The position numbers and the translations under genes are program-made. The notes under the pieces are model-generated. The model ran no database searches. It saw nothing but the letters and a program-made list of their open reading frames with translations, and was not told the origin of the DNA. 64,000 nucleotides of DNA from Cohaesibacter marisflavi (GTDB lineage: Bacteria > Pseudomonadota > Alphaproteobacteria > Rhizobiales > Cohaesibacteraceae), in assembly GCF_900115225.1 (NCBI RefSeq), contig NZ_FOVR01000004.1, forward strand, positions 186,001-250,000, written 5' to 3'. The first letter of the stretch is position 1, and each line of letters starts with the position of its first letter. Of this stretch, positions 55,790 to 64,000 are shown one piece after another.

Positions 55790-57340
55790 TCAAACAATTT
55801 GCGCATCATAGCCTAGCAATCTGACGAAGCTGGTAAAGCGCCGTTCCAGCTTGCTATGGCGCAGCATCTTGAGGTCGTCAGGCAGCGTCAACACCGCCGT
55901 GTCATCCGCTAAACGAATATCCAGACGGTCAAGCACGCCCGGCAAATCGCCAACGGCAGCATGCGCCAGCCGCTGGGCAGCCCCGGTAATCTGCGCCATG
56001 GTGCGCAGATGCAGATTGCTCATCTCCCGCATACGACCGGAAAGCTTGGCCCCGGACAGGCCTTCATGGCGGAAATAGTTCGACATCGCCAGATAGGCCC
56101 GACCGGGATGGTCGATGCCAATGAAGGTGCTATGGGCGATGACATTAAGGCTTTGCGTGCCCCGATAATCCGGATGCGCACGCCAGCCCATATCAGTCAA
56201 CAGACAGGCAGCCCGCCGCAAACGTTTTTCATAATCGGTTTCCGCAACTTCGAGCGCCTCATAGACCTTGTCGAGCCAATCGGCCAGCTCATGGGCATAT
56301 TGTGGCGAGCGGGAGCGCAACACACAAAGGTCCTCGCAGGCAGAAAGCAACGGATCTTCTTGCTGGATCTCTGCTGGCAGCAGCTCATACAAATGCCCCT
56401 CACGCACCCCCAAAGAGGAGAAAACGATCCGCTTGGGCTTCCCCTTCCTGATCACTTCATGAAGCACCGCCGCGCCATAGGGAAGCAGGCTGCGTCGTGA
56501 TTTGGAAACAGCACTGATGCCGGAGAAATCTTCAATGTCATCCCGAATGCATTGATGGCAGAATTCCAAAGCCTCTTCGCCATCTATTTCATAATGATGC
56601 ATCACATGCAGGGGATAGCCCACCGAGGCCATATGCAGCTTGCCCAAGGCACGCCAGGTGCCACCGATGGCATAAAAGGTCTTGCCCTCAAGTTCCTTCA
56701 GCTGTTCTGATTGGACCAGCTCATTCTTGGCTATTTTCTGGGCCTGCTTCACAGAGCCTTCAGACATGTCCTGCAAACGCAGACCACCCAGCGGATGAGT
56801 GGCACCGACACCCAGTGTCTGGCCATCAACAGACACAAGTTCAAGGCTTCCGCCCCCCAGATCCCCAACCACGCCACAAGGGTCCAGCATTGCTGAAACA
56901 ACACCAAGAGCCGATTTGCGCGCCTCATCCTCTCCGGAAAGCACCAGAGCCTCAATGCCACAAATCTCTTCCACCTGTCGCAGAAAATCCGGTCCGTTGC
57001 TGGCGTCTCTGGCAGCGGCCGTGGCCAGAACATATTTATTCTTCACGCCCGCAGTATCCATGAGGAAACGAAACCGGCGCAAAGCCGCCAAAGCGGCATC
57101 CACGGCCTTTTCCTCAAGCTTGCCGGTTACGCCGACGCCGCGCCCCAAACCGCAAAGATGCTTTTCATTATACATCGGCACAGGCGCACGCGCCTCGCGC
57201 TCATACATGACGAGGCGCACCGAGTTTGAACCGATGTCAACCACGGCAACAGGAACAGATCCACTGATCCGCCCCTGCATGGTGAGTTTGTCCAGATTCT
57301 TATCGCTGGATTCGATCTGTGAATGCCCTTGGAGAGTCAT
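55790..57340 (-). CDS. ppx: Exopolyphosphatase, Ppx/GppA family
   Basis: Releases phosphate from polyphosphate ends; some family members cleave pppGpp. Up to 516 residues. The ASKHA-type phosphate loops are [14 protein letters not shown] near residue 33 and [14 protein letters not shown] near 160; a Glu in [12 protein letters not shown] is the likely catalytic base. A C-terminal HD-like helical domain follows ([29 protein letters not shown]). The ATG at 57340 overlaps the end of ppk by 41 bp, which suggests translational coupling; an internal Met at 57280 without overlap is possible but has no ribosome site. Confidence 0.93.
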   Translation of the reverse strand: MTLQGHSQIESSDKNLDKLTMQGRISGSVPVAVVDIGSNSVRLVMYEREARAPVPMYNEKHLCGLGRGVGVTGKLEEKAVDAALAALRRFRFLMDTAGVKNKYVLATAAARDASNGPDFLRQVEEICGIEALVLSGEDEARKSALGVVSAMLDPCGVVGDLGGGSLELVSVDGQTLGVGATHPLGGLRLQDMSEGSVKQAQKIAKNELVQSEQLKELEGKTFYAIGGTWRALGKLHMASVGYPLHVMHHYEIDGEEALEFCHQCIRDDIEDFSGISAVSKSRRSLLPYGAAVLHEVIRKGKPKRIVFSSLGVREGHLYELLPAEIQQEDPLLSACEDLCVLRSRSPQYAHELADWLDKVYEALEVAETDYEKRLRRAACLLTDMGWRAHPDYRGTQSLNVIAHSTFIGIDHPGRAYLAMSNYFRHEGLSGAKLSGRMREMSNLHLRTMAQITGAAQRLAHAAVGDLPGVLDRLDIRLADDTAVLTLPDDLKMLRHSKLERRFTSFVRLLGYDAQIV

Positions 57341-59558
57341 TTTCTAGTGAGTCACCTCGCCCTGAAAGACTTGGGTTTGTCATGAAGAAGCTATGCGCGT
57401 TGAAGGGCTGTTCGCCCTCCGCAGCTTGAATTCGGCGCGATGATCCATCAGGCAGAATTTCCCAGCTTTGCTGATTGTCCATTATATTGGCGACCATGAT
57501 CTGATCAAGAACCTGAGCATGGATCGTGGGATTGGTAACCGGAACATAGGTTTCACACCGACGGTCCAGATTACGAGGCATAAGGTCTGCAGACCCGAAA
57601 TAGATGATGGCTTCCTTGTTTGGCAATTCCTTGCCGTTACCGAAACAAATGATACGCGAATGCTCAAGGAAGCGTCCAACAATCGATTTGACCCGGATAT
57701 TATCGGACAGACCCGGGAATTGCGGCCTGAGACAACAAATCCCGCGGATCACAAGATCGATCTTCACGCCTTCCTGACTGGCGCGATAGAGCGCATCGAT
57801 CAGGGTGGGATCAACAAGCGAATTAGCCTTAGCCCAAATGCGCCCCGGACGCCCGGCTCGCACATGTTCGATTTCATTCTCGATATGCTCAAGCAAGGAC
57901 TTGCGCATGGTGTAAGGAGAAACGAGCAACTTCCTGAGATGGTCCGGTTCGGCATATCCGGTGATGAAGTTGAAAACACGGGCCACATCCATCGCGATTT
58001 CTTCATCGGCGGTGAAGAAGCTGAGATCCGTGTAGATCTTGGCCGTGATCGGGTGATAGTTGCCCGTGCCAATATGACAATAGGTGACCAGCTTGCCCTC
58101 TTCGCGACGCACCACCATCGACAATTTGGCGTGGGTTTTCAGCTCGATAAAGCCAAATACCACTTGCACACCAGCGCGCTCCAAATCACGCGCCCAACCG
58201 ATATTGGCCTCTTCATCAAAACGCGCCTTCAACTCGACAAGTGCCGTCACCGACTTGCCTGCTTCCGCAGCCTCGATCAGCGCACGAATGATGGGAGAAT
58301 TCTTGGATGTCCGATATAACGTCTGTTTGATGGCAACAACGTCAGGGTCCAAAGCTGCCTGCAGCAAATACTGCGCCACCACATCAAAGCTCTCATAAGG
58401 ATGATGGACAACAATGTCCTTTTCCTTGATGGCGGCGAAGCAATCGCCGTTATGCTCGCGAATCCGCTCAGGGAAGCGTGCATTGTAGCTCTTGAACTTG
58501 AGCTCTGGACGATCCAGCTTGACCAGTTCGGACAGATCACTCAGGCCCAGCGGCCCATCGATATCAACGACCTCATCATCATCCACATCAACAGCATGCG
58601 CAACGAAATTACGCAGGTCTTCATCTGTCGAGGTTTCCAACTCCAGACGAATGATCGACCCTCTGCGACGACGCTTCAGCGCGCTTTCAAAATGCCGTAC
58701 CAGATCTTCGGCCTCTTCCTCGATTTCCAGATCCGAGTCGCGAATAACCCGGAAAGAGCCGATATTGATCACTTCATAGCCGGGAAAAATGCGATCGATA
58801 AACAGCGAGACGACCTGCTCGAGCAGAATGCAGCGGTGGCTATCTTCAGCTTCAGCAACACTTGGCAGTGTCACAAAGCGTTTCAAGGCATTGGGCATGC
58901 GGACAATGGCCGTCAGATCACCATGGCCATGCCCGCCCTTGAGATTGAGAGCCAGCGAGAAGCCCAGATTGGGAATGAAGGGGAACGGATGGGCCGGATC
59001 GACCGCAAGCGGGGTCAGCACCGGGAAGATATCTTCAAGAAATGCCTTTTCCAGAACCTGCATATCCTGATCGGTCAGATCCTTCGGCTCGATCAGAAGG
59101 ATCTTTTCCTCTTCAAGCAACAGGCGTAAATCCTTGAAGCAAGCTTGCTGACGATCCACCAGCTCATTCACTGCTGCGTTGATCTTGACCAGTTGCTGCC
59201 CGGCATCAAGACCGTCTGCACTGATCGATGTAATACCTGCCCGCTTCTGGCCTTTCAGACCAGCTACACGCACCATGAAAAATTCATCAAGGTTGCTGGC
59301 GGAAATGGAAAGAAAGCGCAGGCGCTCCAGCAAAGGATGGTTCGCATTCTCGGTTTCTTCCAGCACGCGACTGTTGAAGCCGAGCCATGAAAGCTCCCGG
59401 TTCACGAACCGCCCCGGACTGGCCATCAAAGCTTCGATTTCTTCCTGGCTGGGACGCATTTCCACGCTCGGTTCGTCGGAAACAACAGGCACACCGGCGT
59501 CAGAAGCGCCAACAGGTTCTGGTGATGAATATGGATGCGTTTCATTGATATCAGACAT
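57300..59558 (-). CDS. ppk1: Polyphosphate kinase 1
   Basis: Makes polyphosphate from ATP reversibly. 752 residues; the first 45 are a Pro/Glu/Ser-rich leader, then [21 protein letters not shown] starts the conserved N domain. [44 protein letters not shown] and the phospho-His in [18 protein letters not shown] are all present, as is the second conserved His region FLEHSRI. It forms a synthesis/degradation pair with the overlapping ppx. The region upstream contains a CRP-type palindrome. Confidence 0.96.
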   Translation of the reverse strand: MSDINETHPYSSPEPVGASDAGVPVVSDEPSVEMRPSQEEIEALMASPGRFVNRELSWLGFNSRVLEETENANHPLLERLRFLSISASNLDEFFMVRVAGLKGQKRAGITSISADGLDAGQQLVKINAAVNELVDRQQACFKDLRLLLEEEKILLIEPKDLTDQDMQVLEKAFLEDIFPVLTPLAVDPAHPFPFIPNLGFSLALNLKGGHGHGDLTAIVRMPNALKRFVTLPSVAEAEDSHRCILLEQVVSLFIDRIFPGYEVINIGSFRVIRDSDLEIEEEAEDLVRHFESALKRRRRGSIIRLELETSTDEDLRNFVAHAVDVDDDEVVDIDGPLGLSDLSELVKLDRPELKFKSYNARFPERIREHNGDCFAAIKEKDIVVHHPYESFDVVAQYLLQAALDPDVVAIKQTLYRTSKNSPIIRALIEAAEAGKSVTALVELKARFDEEANIGWARDLERAGVQVVFGFIELKTHAKLSMVVRREEGKLVTYCHIGTGNYHPITAKIYTDLSFFTADEEIAMDVARVFNFITGYAEPDHLRKLLVSPYTMRKSLLEHIENEIEHVRAGRPGRIWAKANSLVDPTLIDALYRASQEGVKIDLVIRGICCLRPQFPGLSDNIRVKSIVGRFLEHSRIICFGNGKELPNKEAIIYFGSADLMPRNLDRRCETYVPVTNPTIHAQVLDQIMVANIMDNQQSWEILPDGSSRRIQAAEGEQPFNAHSFFMTNPSLSGRGDSLENDSPRAFTDRIQR

Positions 59559-59898
59559 AGAGGTCCGTCCGTCACTCTTGAATGAGGAAGCTGCATCGCC
59601 CCATCGTCAAGGGGTGCGGCTTCTGTTCTGCCGTTACCGTCTCCCCCTTCTTCATGCAAGGCCATGGAATCAAGGAGAAAACGAAAACACTCCGCGCCCA
59701 TTCTCAAACAGCTGAAACAATCAGGCATCGACATTCAGGGCGCACTGAACCAGCGAATATAGAAACACCTTAGCAGTTATGTGACGCTTGTCACAATGCG
59801 GATATTGTGCCCGATCAGATATCAACATGGAAGCTTGAGGGTTTGAGGCCTGCGAGAAGCAATCCTCTTCAAGCACCCGACCTTGAGCCACCGACCAT
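59559..59898. promoter_or_regulatory. Gap between hdaA-like gene and ppk1
   Basis: 340 bp between same-strand genes, likely holding the ppk promoter. It contains the perfect palindrome at 59780-59795. No gene is supported. Confidence 0.55.
59780..59795. promoter_or_regulatory. CRP-consensus palindrome upstream of ppk1
   Basis: TGTGACGCTTGTCACA fits TGTGA-N6-TCACA exactly, the core of the CRP-family site known from enterobacteria. It is about 222 bp upstream of the ppk ATG. Hyphomicrobiales have several CRP/FNR-type regulators with partly different sites, so the binding protein is uncertain. Confidence 0.5.
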
Positions 59899-60603
59899 TT
59901 AGGGCACGAGCCCGTCAGCCTTGTCTGAGAGTTCCTTGAGAATCAAAGACACGAACGGCCGCGTTATGGTGCGATGCTGCGCCAAAGCCTGCTGGTCAAT
60001 AGCCTCCACAATCACCAGTGCCGCGCCAATAGAACGTTCCATGCGCATGAGAATATATTCAATCACACTCGGGTCTGGAGAGAGCTGACGATCCGCGAAC
60101 AGTTTGACAAGCACGCTGCGTAACAGCTCGTCATCGGGCTCGTAAATCTCGACCGGTGTCGTCAGGCGCAACCGGGACATGAGATCGGGCAAACCGACCC
60201 CCCAGCTTTCAGGCCAGTTTCGGGCGGTAATCAGCACATAAGCCCGTGCTTCACGCGCAGCATTGAGCAAATGGAACAGGGCGGTATCGTCCCGTTCAGG
60301 GCTGTCCGCGTCCTCAACCACGATGGCCCCGCTTTGCACCAGCTCGGTGGGGTCCGCATCATTCAGATCCGCGACATTCACGATCATTGCGTTGCTGCGC
60401 TCTTGCCAGATATTGGCAAGATGCGACTTGCCCGCCCCAACCGGCCCTGCCAGCAACAACCAACTCGCGGGCCAGTTCGGCCACAGATCAATCATGTCAA
60501 ACGCGGCCCTGTTAGATGGACCTCGCAGAAAATCTTCCCGTCCCATCGCCGCTTCATGAGGGAGCTGTAAGGGCATCTGATCACTTATTTTTGCTGAACC
60601 CAT
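59899..60603 (-). CDS. DnaA-related regulator, HdaA-like
   Basis: 234 residues related to DnaA domain III. Walker A is GPVGAGKSHL (53-62), Walker B-like VVEDAD, sensor-1 region LITARNWPESW, then MSRLRLTTPVEIYEPDDELL and the AAA+ lid to the C-terminus. It lacks the DnaA DNA-binding domain. HdaA stimulates ATP hydrolysis by DnaA on the DNA-loaded clamp to stop re-initiation. The N-terminus QMPLQLPHEAAMGREDFL has the QLPL-like start used for clamp binding. Its place between ppk and the AI-2E permease next to purMN is conserved in the order. GAGGAAA precedes the ATG. Confidence 0.9.
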   Translation of the reverse strand: MGSAKISDQMPLQLPHEAAMGREDFLRGPSNRAAFDMIDLWPNWPASWLLLAGPVGAGKSHLANIWQERSNAMIVNVADLNDADPTELVQSGAIVVEDADSPERDDTALFHLLNAAREARAYVLITARNWPESWGVGLPDLMSRLRLTTPVEIYEPDDELLRSVLVKLFADRQLSPDPSVIEYILMRMERSIGAALVIVEAIDQQALAQHRTITRPFVSLILKELSDKADGLVP

Positions 60604-60678
60604 CGAATTTCCTCACGCCAGCCTTCATTTCAGACATCCGTTCTTGTCGCAGATACGGAGCCCGTCTTGTTGTTATTG

Positions 60679-61791
60679 TTATTCCGGTTTGGCTTCATCG
60701 CCAGCCCCATTGCCATCAGCTGGGACCTGATGATAGCCACGATAGAGCGGAGAATGCACATACTGGTCAAGAATATACCGCACGACAACGCCAATCGCGG
60801 CCGCTGCCGGCACAGCGATTAACATGCCCACAAACCCGAACAGGGATCCAAACGCCAGCAATGCAAACATCAGCCACACCGGATGCAGCCCCACCCGCTC
60901 GCCAACAAGCCGCGGCTGCAAGATGTTGCCTTCAAGAAATTGCCCGACAGCAAACACACCAATGGTCAACCCGATGGGAATCGGATCCGGCCAGAATTGC
61001 ACAATGGCAACACCACCCGACAGGATCAGCCCGATGGTTGCCCCCGCATAAGGCACAAAACTGATGATACCGGCAATCAACCCAATCAACAGGCCGAAGT
61101 TAAGGCCCACCAGCGAAAGGCAGATGGCATAGAATGTCCCCAGAATGAGCCCCACCAAGATCTGCCCGCGCACAAAGCCGGAAACGCTCTCATCAATCTG
61201 ATCGAACAGATCCCGAATCGTTTCTCTATGATCGCGCGGCAGGAAGCCGTCGATGGTATTCACCATGCGGTCCCAGTCATGCAGCAGATAAAACGCAACC
61301 ACCGGCGTAATGACCAGCAGTGCCAACATGTTCAAAACGGCCTGCCCGCCATTCCATACCGACTTGAGCAACTGACCGGCCCATGAGGCCCCCTGCGCGA
61401 CAATATCCTTGATATTATTCTGCAGACTCTCCGCATCAAAGTTAGAGAGGAATTTGGGCATATAGTCCGATGTGCTATTGCTGATCATGGACTGCAGGGA
61501 GGCAACATATTCAGGCATTTTCTGGCTAAAACCCGCCATCTGATGCGCCAGAGCCGGCACAATCAGCACCAGCAGCAGAATGAAGATCAGCACGAAAATC
61601 ATCAACACCGAAATGGTCGCCCACATGCGGTTCATGCCAAGGCGCTGAAAGGCATCAGCTACAGGGTCGAGGAGATAGGCAAGCGCCATTCCGGCAACAA
61701 AGGGCAGCAAGATCCCACTGAACACGTAAATGCACAGCACGAAAGCGGCAAAAGCACACATCCAGACGATAAACTGTTTTTGCAACGTCAT
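60679..61791 (-). CDS. AI-2E family permease (PerM-like)
   Basis: About 370 residues from the second Met (MTLQKQFIVWM), which has GGGGA 6 bp upstream; the first Met is at 61797. About eight hydrophobic segments. Family segments: GILLPFVAGMALAYLLDPV, ITPVVAFYLLHDWDRMV, FVRGQILVGLILGTFYA, SFVPYAGATIGL and EGNILQPRLVGERVGLHPVW. The family includes TqsA-type exporters and Na+/H+ antiporters; transport of AI-2 is not implied. The start is directly preceded by four copies of a 15-bp repeat. It is 75 bp upstream of the hdaA-like gene and probably in one transcript with it. Confidence 0.9.
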   Translation of the reverse strand: MTLQKQFIVWMCAFAAFVLCIYVFSGILLPFVAGMALAYLLDPVADAFQRLGMNRMWATISVLMIFVLIFILLLVLIVPALAHQMAGFSQKMPEYVASLQSMISNSTSDYMPKFLSNFDAESLQNNIKDIVAQGASWAGQLLKSVWNGGQAVLNMLALLVITPVVAFYLLHDWDRMVNTIDGFLPRDHRETIRDLFDQIDESVSGFVRGQILVGLILGTFYAICLSLVGLNFGLLIGLIAGIISFVPYAGATIGLILSGGVAIVQFWPDPIPIGLTIGVFAVGQFLEGNILQPRLVGERVGLHPVWLMFALLAFGSLFGFVGMLIAVPAAAAIGVVVRYILDQYVHSPLYRGYHQVPADGNGAGDEAKPE

Positions 61792-61800
61792 ATTCATTCC

Positions 61801-61860
61801 CCAAGCCGTTTGACCCCAAGCCGATTGACCCCAAGCCGATTGACCCCAAGCCGATTGACC
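61801..61860. repeat. Four tandem copies of a 15-bp repeat
   Basis: The unit CCAAGCCGATTGACC occurs three times exactly and once with one change (T for A at position 9, the copy nearest the AI-2E gene). The array ends 3 bp before the first ATG of that gene, so on the minus strand it forms the leader and part of the ribosome-site area. Read in the gene's frame each unit would encode Gly-Gln-Ser-Ala-Trp, but a TGA lies just upstream and no start codon is inside. Confidence 0.95.
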
Positions 61861-62201
61861 ATGTAGCCCTCAACGTCAGCTCAAATCATTTAAGAGGTCG
61901 GGCTCCTTATATCAAAACCCAAGGGCATATGGATATGTTCCTTTGATGACAAAAACAAATTGAACAGCCTATCCAATGCTCAGCCACAGGCTTTCAGCAT
62001 GCCTGTTCATCCAGGTGCAGGCAATCAACTTCTCCCCTTTGGCCTGCAACTGGCACGCATCCACGTGCCTAAATGACGCTACAGAATCGCAAAACCGCGC
62101 TTTTTGCGCTCATAAAGCCGCAAGAGGGCTTGCAATTGCAGCGAAATTCGTGTGTCTCAGGGGCAAAGAAAACGCGTCGTAATTTGTGTCAGGGATCCAC
62201 T
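61861..62201 (+). promoter_or_regulatory. Divergent region between AI-2E gene and purM
   Basis: 341 bp to the purM ATG. It should carry the purM promoter on its right side and the AI-2E promoter on its left. The frame of purM is open to 62073 but that part lacks family sequence. I see no riboswitch. Confidence 0.5.
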
Positions 62202-63293
62202 ATGTCCGATCAGACCCAAGAATCTAAATCCTCCGCCCCAAACAACCTAACCTACGCAGATGCCGGCGTGGATATTGATGCGGGCAACGCCCTGGTCAAG
62301 GCCATCAAACCCATCGTCAAGGCCACGGCTCGGTCAGGATCGGACACCGAAATTGGCGGCTTCGGTGGCTTGTTCGACCTGAAGGCGGCAGGCTTCACCG
62401 ACCCGGTGCTGGTGGCGGCCAACGATGGTGTAGGCACAAAGCTGAAAGTCGCAATCGAAACCGGCAAGCATGACACCGTCGGCATCGATCTGGTTGCCAT
62501 GTGCGTCAACGATCTTGTTGTTCAGGGCGCCGAGCCTCTGTTCTTCCTTGACTATTTTGCCACTGGCAAACTTGATGTCGAAGCGGCGACCGATGTGATC
62601 GCAGGCATTGCCGAGGGCTGCAAGCAAGCCAACTGTGCTTTGATCGGTGGTGAAACCGCCGAAATGCCCGGCATGTATGCCAAGGACGATTATGATCTGG
62701 CAGGCTTTGCCGTAGGGGCTGCCGAACGCGGCACGCTGTTGCCCAAGGATGTCAAAGCAGGCGATGTCCTCATCGGGCTGGCCTCATCGGGCGTTCATTC
62801 CAATGGCTTCTCGCTGGTGCGCCGCATTCTGGAAGCAAACAAGCTGACTTTTGACAGCCCGGCTTCCTTTGCTGATGGCAAGTCCATTGGCGAAGCCCTG
62901 CTGGAGCCGACCCGCATTTATGTGCGCTCCACCCTCAAGGCCATTCGCGAAACAGGCGGCGTCAAGGCACTGGCTCACATCACCGGTGGCGGCTTCCCTG
63001 AAAATATCCCGCGCGTCCTGCCTGACGGTCTGGCTGCCCATCTTGATCTCGCCGCAGTTACGCCTCCGCCAGTCTTTGGCTGGTTGCAGAAACTGGGAGG
63101 TGTTGCCGACAAGGAAATGCTGCGCACCTTTAACTGCGGTGTCGGCATGATCATCGTCGCCGAGCCAGAAAAAGCAGATGCCGTGATCGCCACTCTTGGC
63201 GAAGCAGGCGAAGCCCCCTTCAAGCTGGGCACGCTGGCAGACCGCGAAGACGATGCGGTCGTCTATGACAGCATGATCAATTTCGGGAGCTAA
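62202..63293 (+). CDS. purM: Phosphoribosylformylglycinamidine cyclo-ligase
   Basis: Fifth step of purine synthesis: ATP-dependent closure of FGAM to AIR. About 363 residues from [13 protein letters not shown], after AGGGA. Conserved segments: [100 protein letters not shown] and NCGVGMI. It is first in an operon with purN, 6 bp apart. Confidence 0.97.
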   Translation: MSDQTQESKSSAPNNLTYADAGVDIDAGNALVKAIKPIVKATARSGSDTEIGGFGGLFDLKAAGFTDPVLVAANDGVGTKLKVAIETGKHDTVGIDLVAMCVNDLVVQGAEPLFFLDYFATGKLDVEAATDVIAGIAEGCKQANCALIGGETAEMPGMYAKDDYDLAGFAVGAAERGTLLPKDVKAGDVLIGLASSGVHSNGFSLVRRILEANKLTFDSPASFADGKSIGEALLEPTRIYVRSTLKAIRETGGVKALAHITGGGFPENIPRVLPDGLAAHLDLAAVTPPPVFGWLQKLGGVADKEMLRTFNCGVGMIIVAEPEKADAVIATLGEAGEAPFKLGTLADREDDAVVYDSMINFGS

Positions 63294-63299
63294 GCCGTC

Positions 63300-63962
63300 A
63301 TGTCCAAGGCAAAAAAGCGCACCGCGATCCTGATTTCAGGGCGCGGTAGCAACATGACCGCGATTCTCGAAGCCGCAAGAGCAGAAGACTATCCCGCCGA
63401 CATCGCCCTCGTGCTGGCCAACAATGCCGACGCCAAGGGCCTTGAAACCGCCGCGCGTGAAGGCATCGCCACGGCCGTTGTCGATCATCGCCCCTTCAAG
63501 GGCGACCGCGAGGCGTTTGATGCGGAAATCCAGTCCGTGCTGGAAGCCAATGACATCGAACTGGTGGTGCTCGCCGGTTTCATGCGTATTCTGACGCCGG
63601 GCTTCGTGGAAAAGTGGCATGATCGCATGCTCAACATCCACCCCTCGCTGCTTCCATCCTTCAAGGGTCTACATACCCATCAGCGCGCCATCGACACAGG
63701 CTGCCGCCTTGCCGGTTGCACCGTGCATTTCGTCCGCGCCGATATGGATTCCGGCCCCATCATCACGCAGGCCGCCGTACCGGTTCTGGATGATGACGAC
63801 GAAGACAGCTTGGCCGCACGCATCCTCGTTATGGAGCACAAGGTCTATCCGCGCGCGCTGGCACTGGTCGCAGCCGACCGCACACGCGTTGATGGCATGC
63901 GCGTGATCATAAAAGAAGACGAAGACGACAAGCAGCCCACAGACCGCTTTCTCTTCCACTAG
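63300..63962 (+). CDS. purN: Phosphoribosylglycinamide formyltransferase
   Basis: Third step of purine synthesis, transfer of a formyl group from 10-formyl-THF to GAR. 220 residues. The phosphate-binding ISGRGSNMTAIL is at about 12-23, the catalytic Asn and His in MLNIHPSLLPSFKGLHTH, and the Asp in VRADMDSGPIITQAAV. The C-terminus is longer and acidic (KEDEDDKQPTDRFLFH), as in several alphaproteobacteria. It directly follows purM. The last bases of the window (AAAAAAGCCGATG) look like the left arm of its terminator, cut by the edge. Confidence 0.96.
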   Translation: MSKAKKRTAILISGRGSNMTAILEAARAEDYPADIALVLANNADAKGLETAAREGIATAVVDHRPFKGDREAFDAEIQSVLEANDIELVVLAGFMRILTPGFVEKWHDRMLNIHPSLLPSFKGLHTHQRAIDTGCRLAGCTVHFVRADMDSGPIITQAAVPVLDDDDEDSLAARILVMEHKVYPRALALVAADRTRVDGMRVIIKEDEDDKQPTDRFLFH

Positions 63963-64000
63963 GGCATAAAGCCTGCCCAGATCAAACAAAAAAGCCGATG

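Noticed and set aside
61655-61873. Frame encoding repeated SIGLG pentapeptides across the 15-bp array
   Set aside because: The peptide repeat is a by-product of the DNA repeat; the frame continues antisense-like through the AI-2E gene in a wrong frame without a ribosome site.
1-64000. Mobile elements, prophage, defence islands, CRISPR arrays, tRNA or rRNA genes
   Set aside because: No transposase, integrase, phage or Cas-like products, no spaced direct repeats and no tRNA-like cloverleaf sequence noticed; a tRNA scan would be needed to exclude tRNAs fully.

Overview
The window reads as the core chromosome of an alphaproteobacterium, most likely order Hyphomicrobiales (Rhizobiales). The evidence is a SUF operon with two cysteine desulfurases, an Irr-type box in front of it, a B12-dependent ribonucleotide reductase (NrdJ), an NDUFA12-type complex I subunit, an HdaA-like DnaA homologue and the block rne / amidase / mrcA / prfB. 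A marine genus near Cohaesibacter or Stappiaceae is a guess only. I saw no rRNA, tRNA, insertion sequence, prophage, CRISPR array or obviously foreign island. Gene density is high, strands alternate, and several convergent pairs share bidirectional terminators.

Layout. 1-6545 (minus strand): Fe-S cluster assembly operon, in transcription order NifS-like desulfurase, sufB, sufC, sufD, sufS and the start of a further small suf gene cut by the window edge. 6546-6919 is its regulatory region. 6920-10913: alpha/beta hydrolase, methyltransferase, anmK and tyrS. 11063-16900: large AsmA-like envelope protein, Bcp peroxiredoxin and M23 endopeptidase-like protein. 17254-26553: cell-wall and RNA-decay block with prfB (programmed +1 frameshift), mrcA, amiC and rne. 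26678-33881: aminotransferase, M48-TPR protease, DsbA-like protein, aroQ-accB-accC, aat. 33940-36598: DUF2155 protein, NDUFA12-like protein and an orphan response regulator. 36599-43275: nrdJ, LysE-type exporter, a small secreted protein and amn. 43329-46783: two adjacent CSS-motif/EAL phosphodiesterases. 47116-54987: unrecognised 718-residue periplasmic protein, aspS, GNAT, rnd and an MFS exporter. 55058-63962: unrecognised acidic protein, ppx-ppk, hdaA, AI-2E permease and, divergently, purM-purN.

The genes are mainly housekeeping: Fe-S biogenesis, peptidoglycan synthesis and turnover, fatty acid precursor supply, deoxynucleotide and purine synthesis, polyphosphate metabolism, tRNA charging and RNA decay. 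I found no convincing undescribed multi-gene system. The most rewarding items are regulatory: an Irr-like box and a perfect 11-bp inverted repeat before suf, paired NrdR-like boxes 32 bp apart before nrdJ, a perfect TGTGA-N6-TCACA palindrome before ppk, a 4 x 15-bp tandem repeat touching the start of the AI-2E gene, and the RF2 frameshift site. The 718-residue secreted protein is the best candidate for an uncharacterised family.
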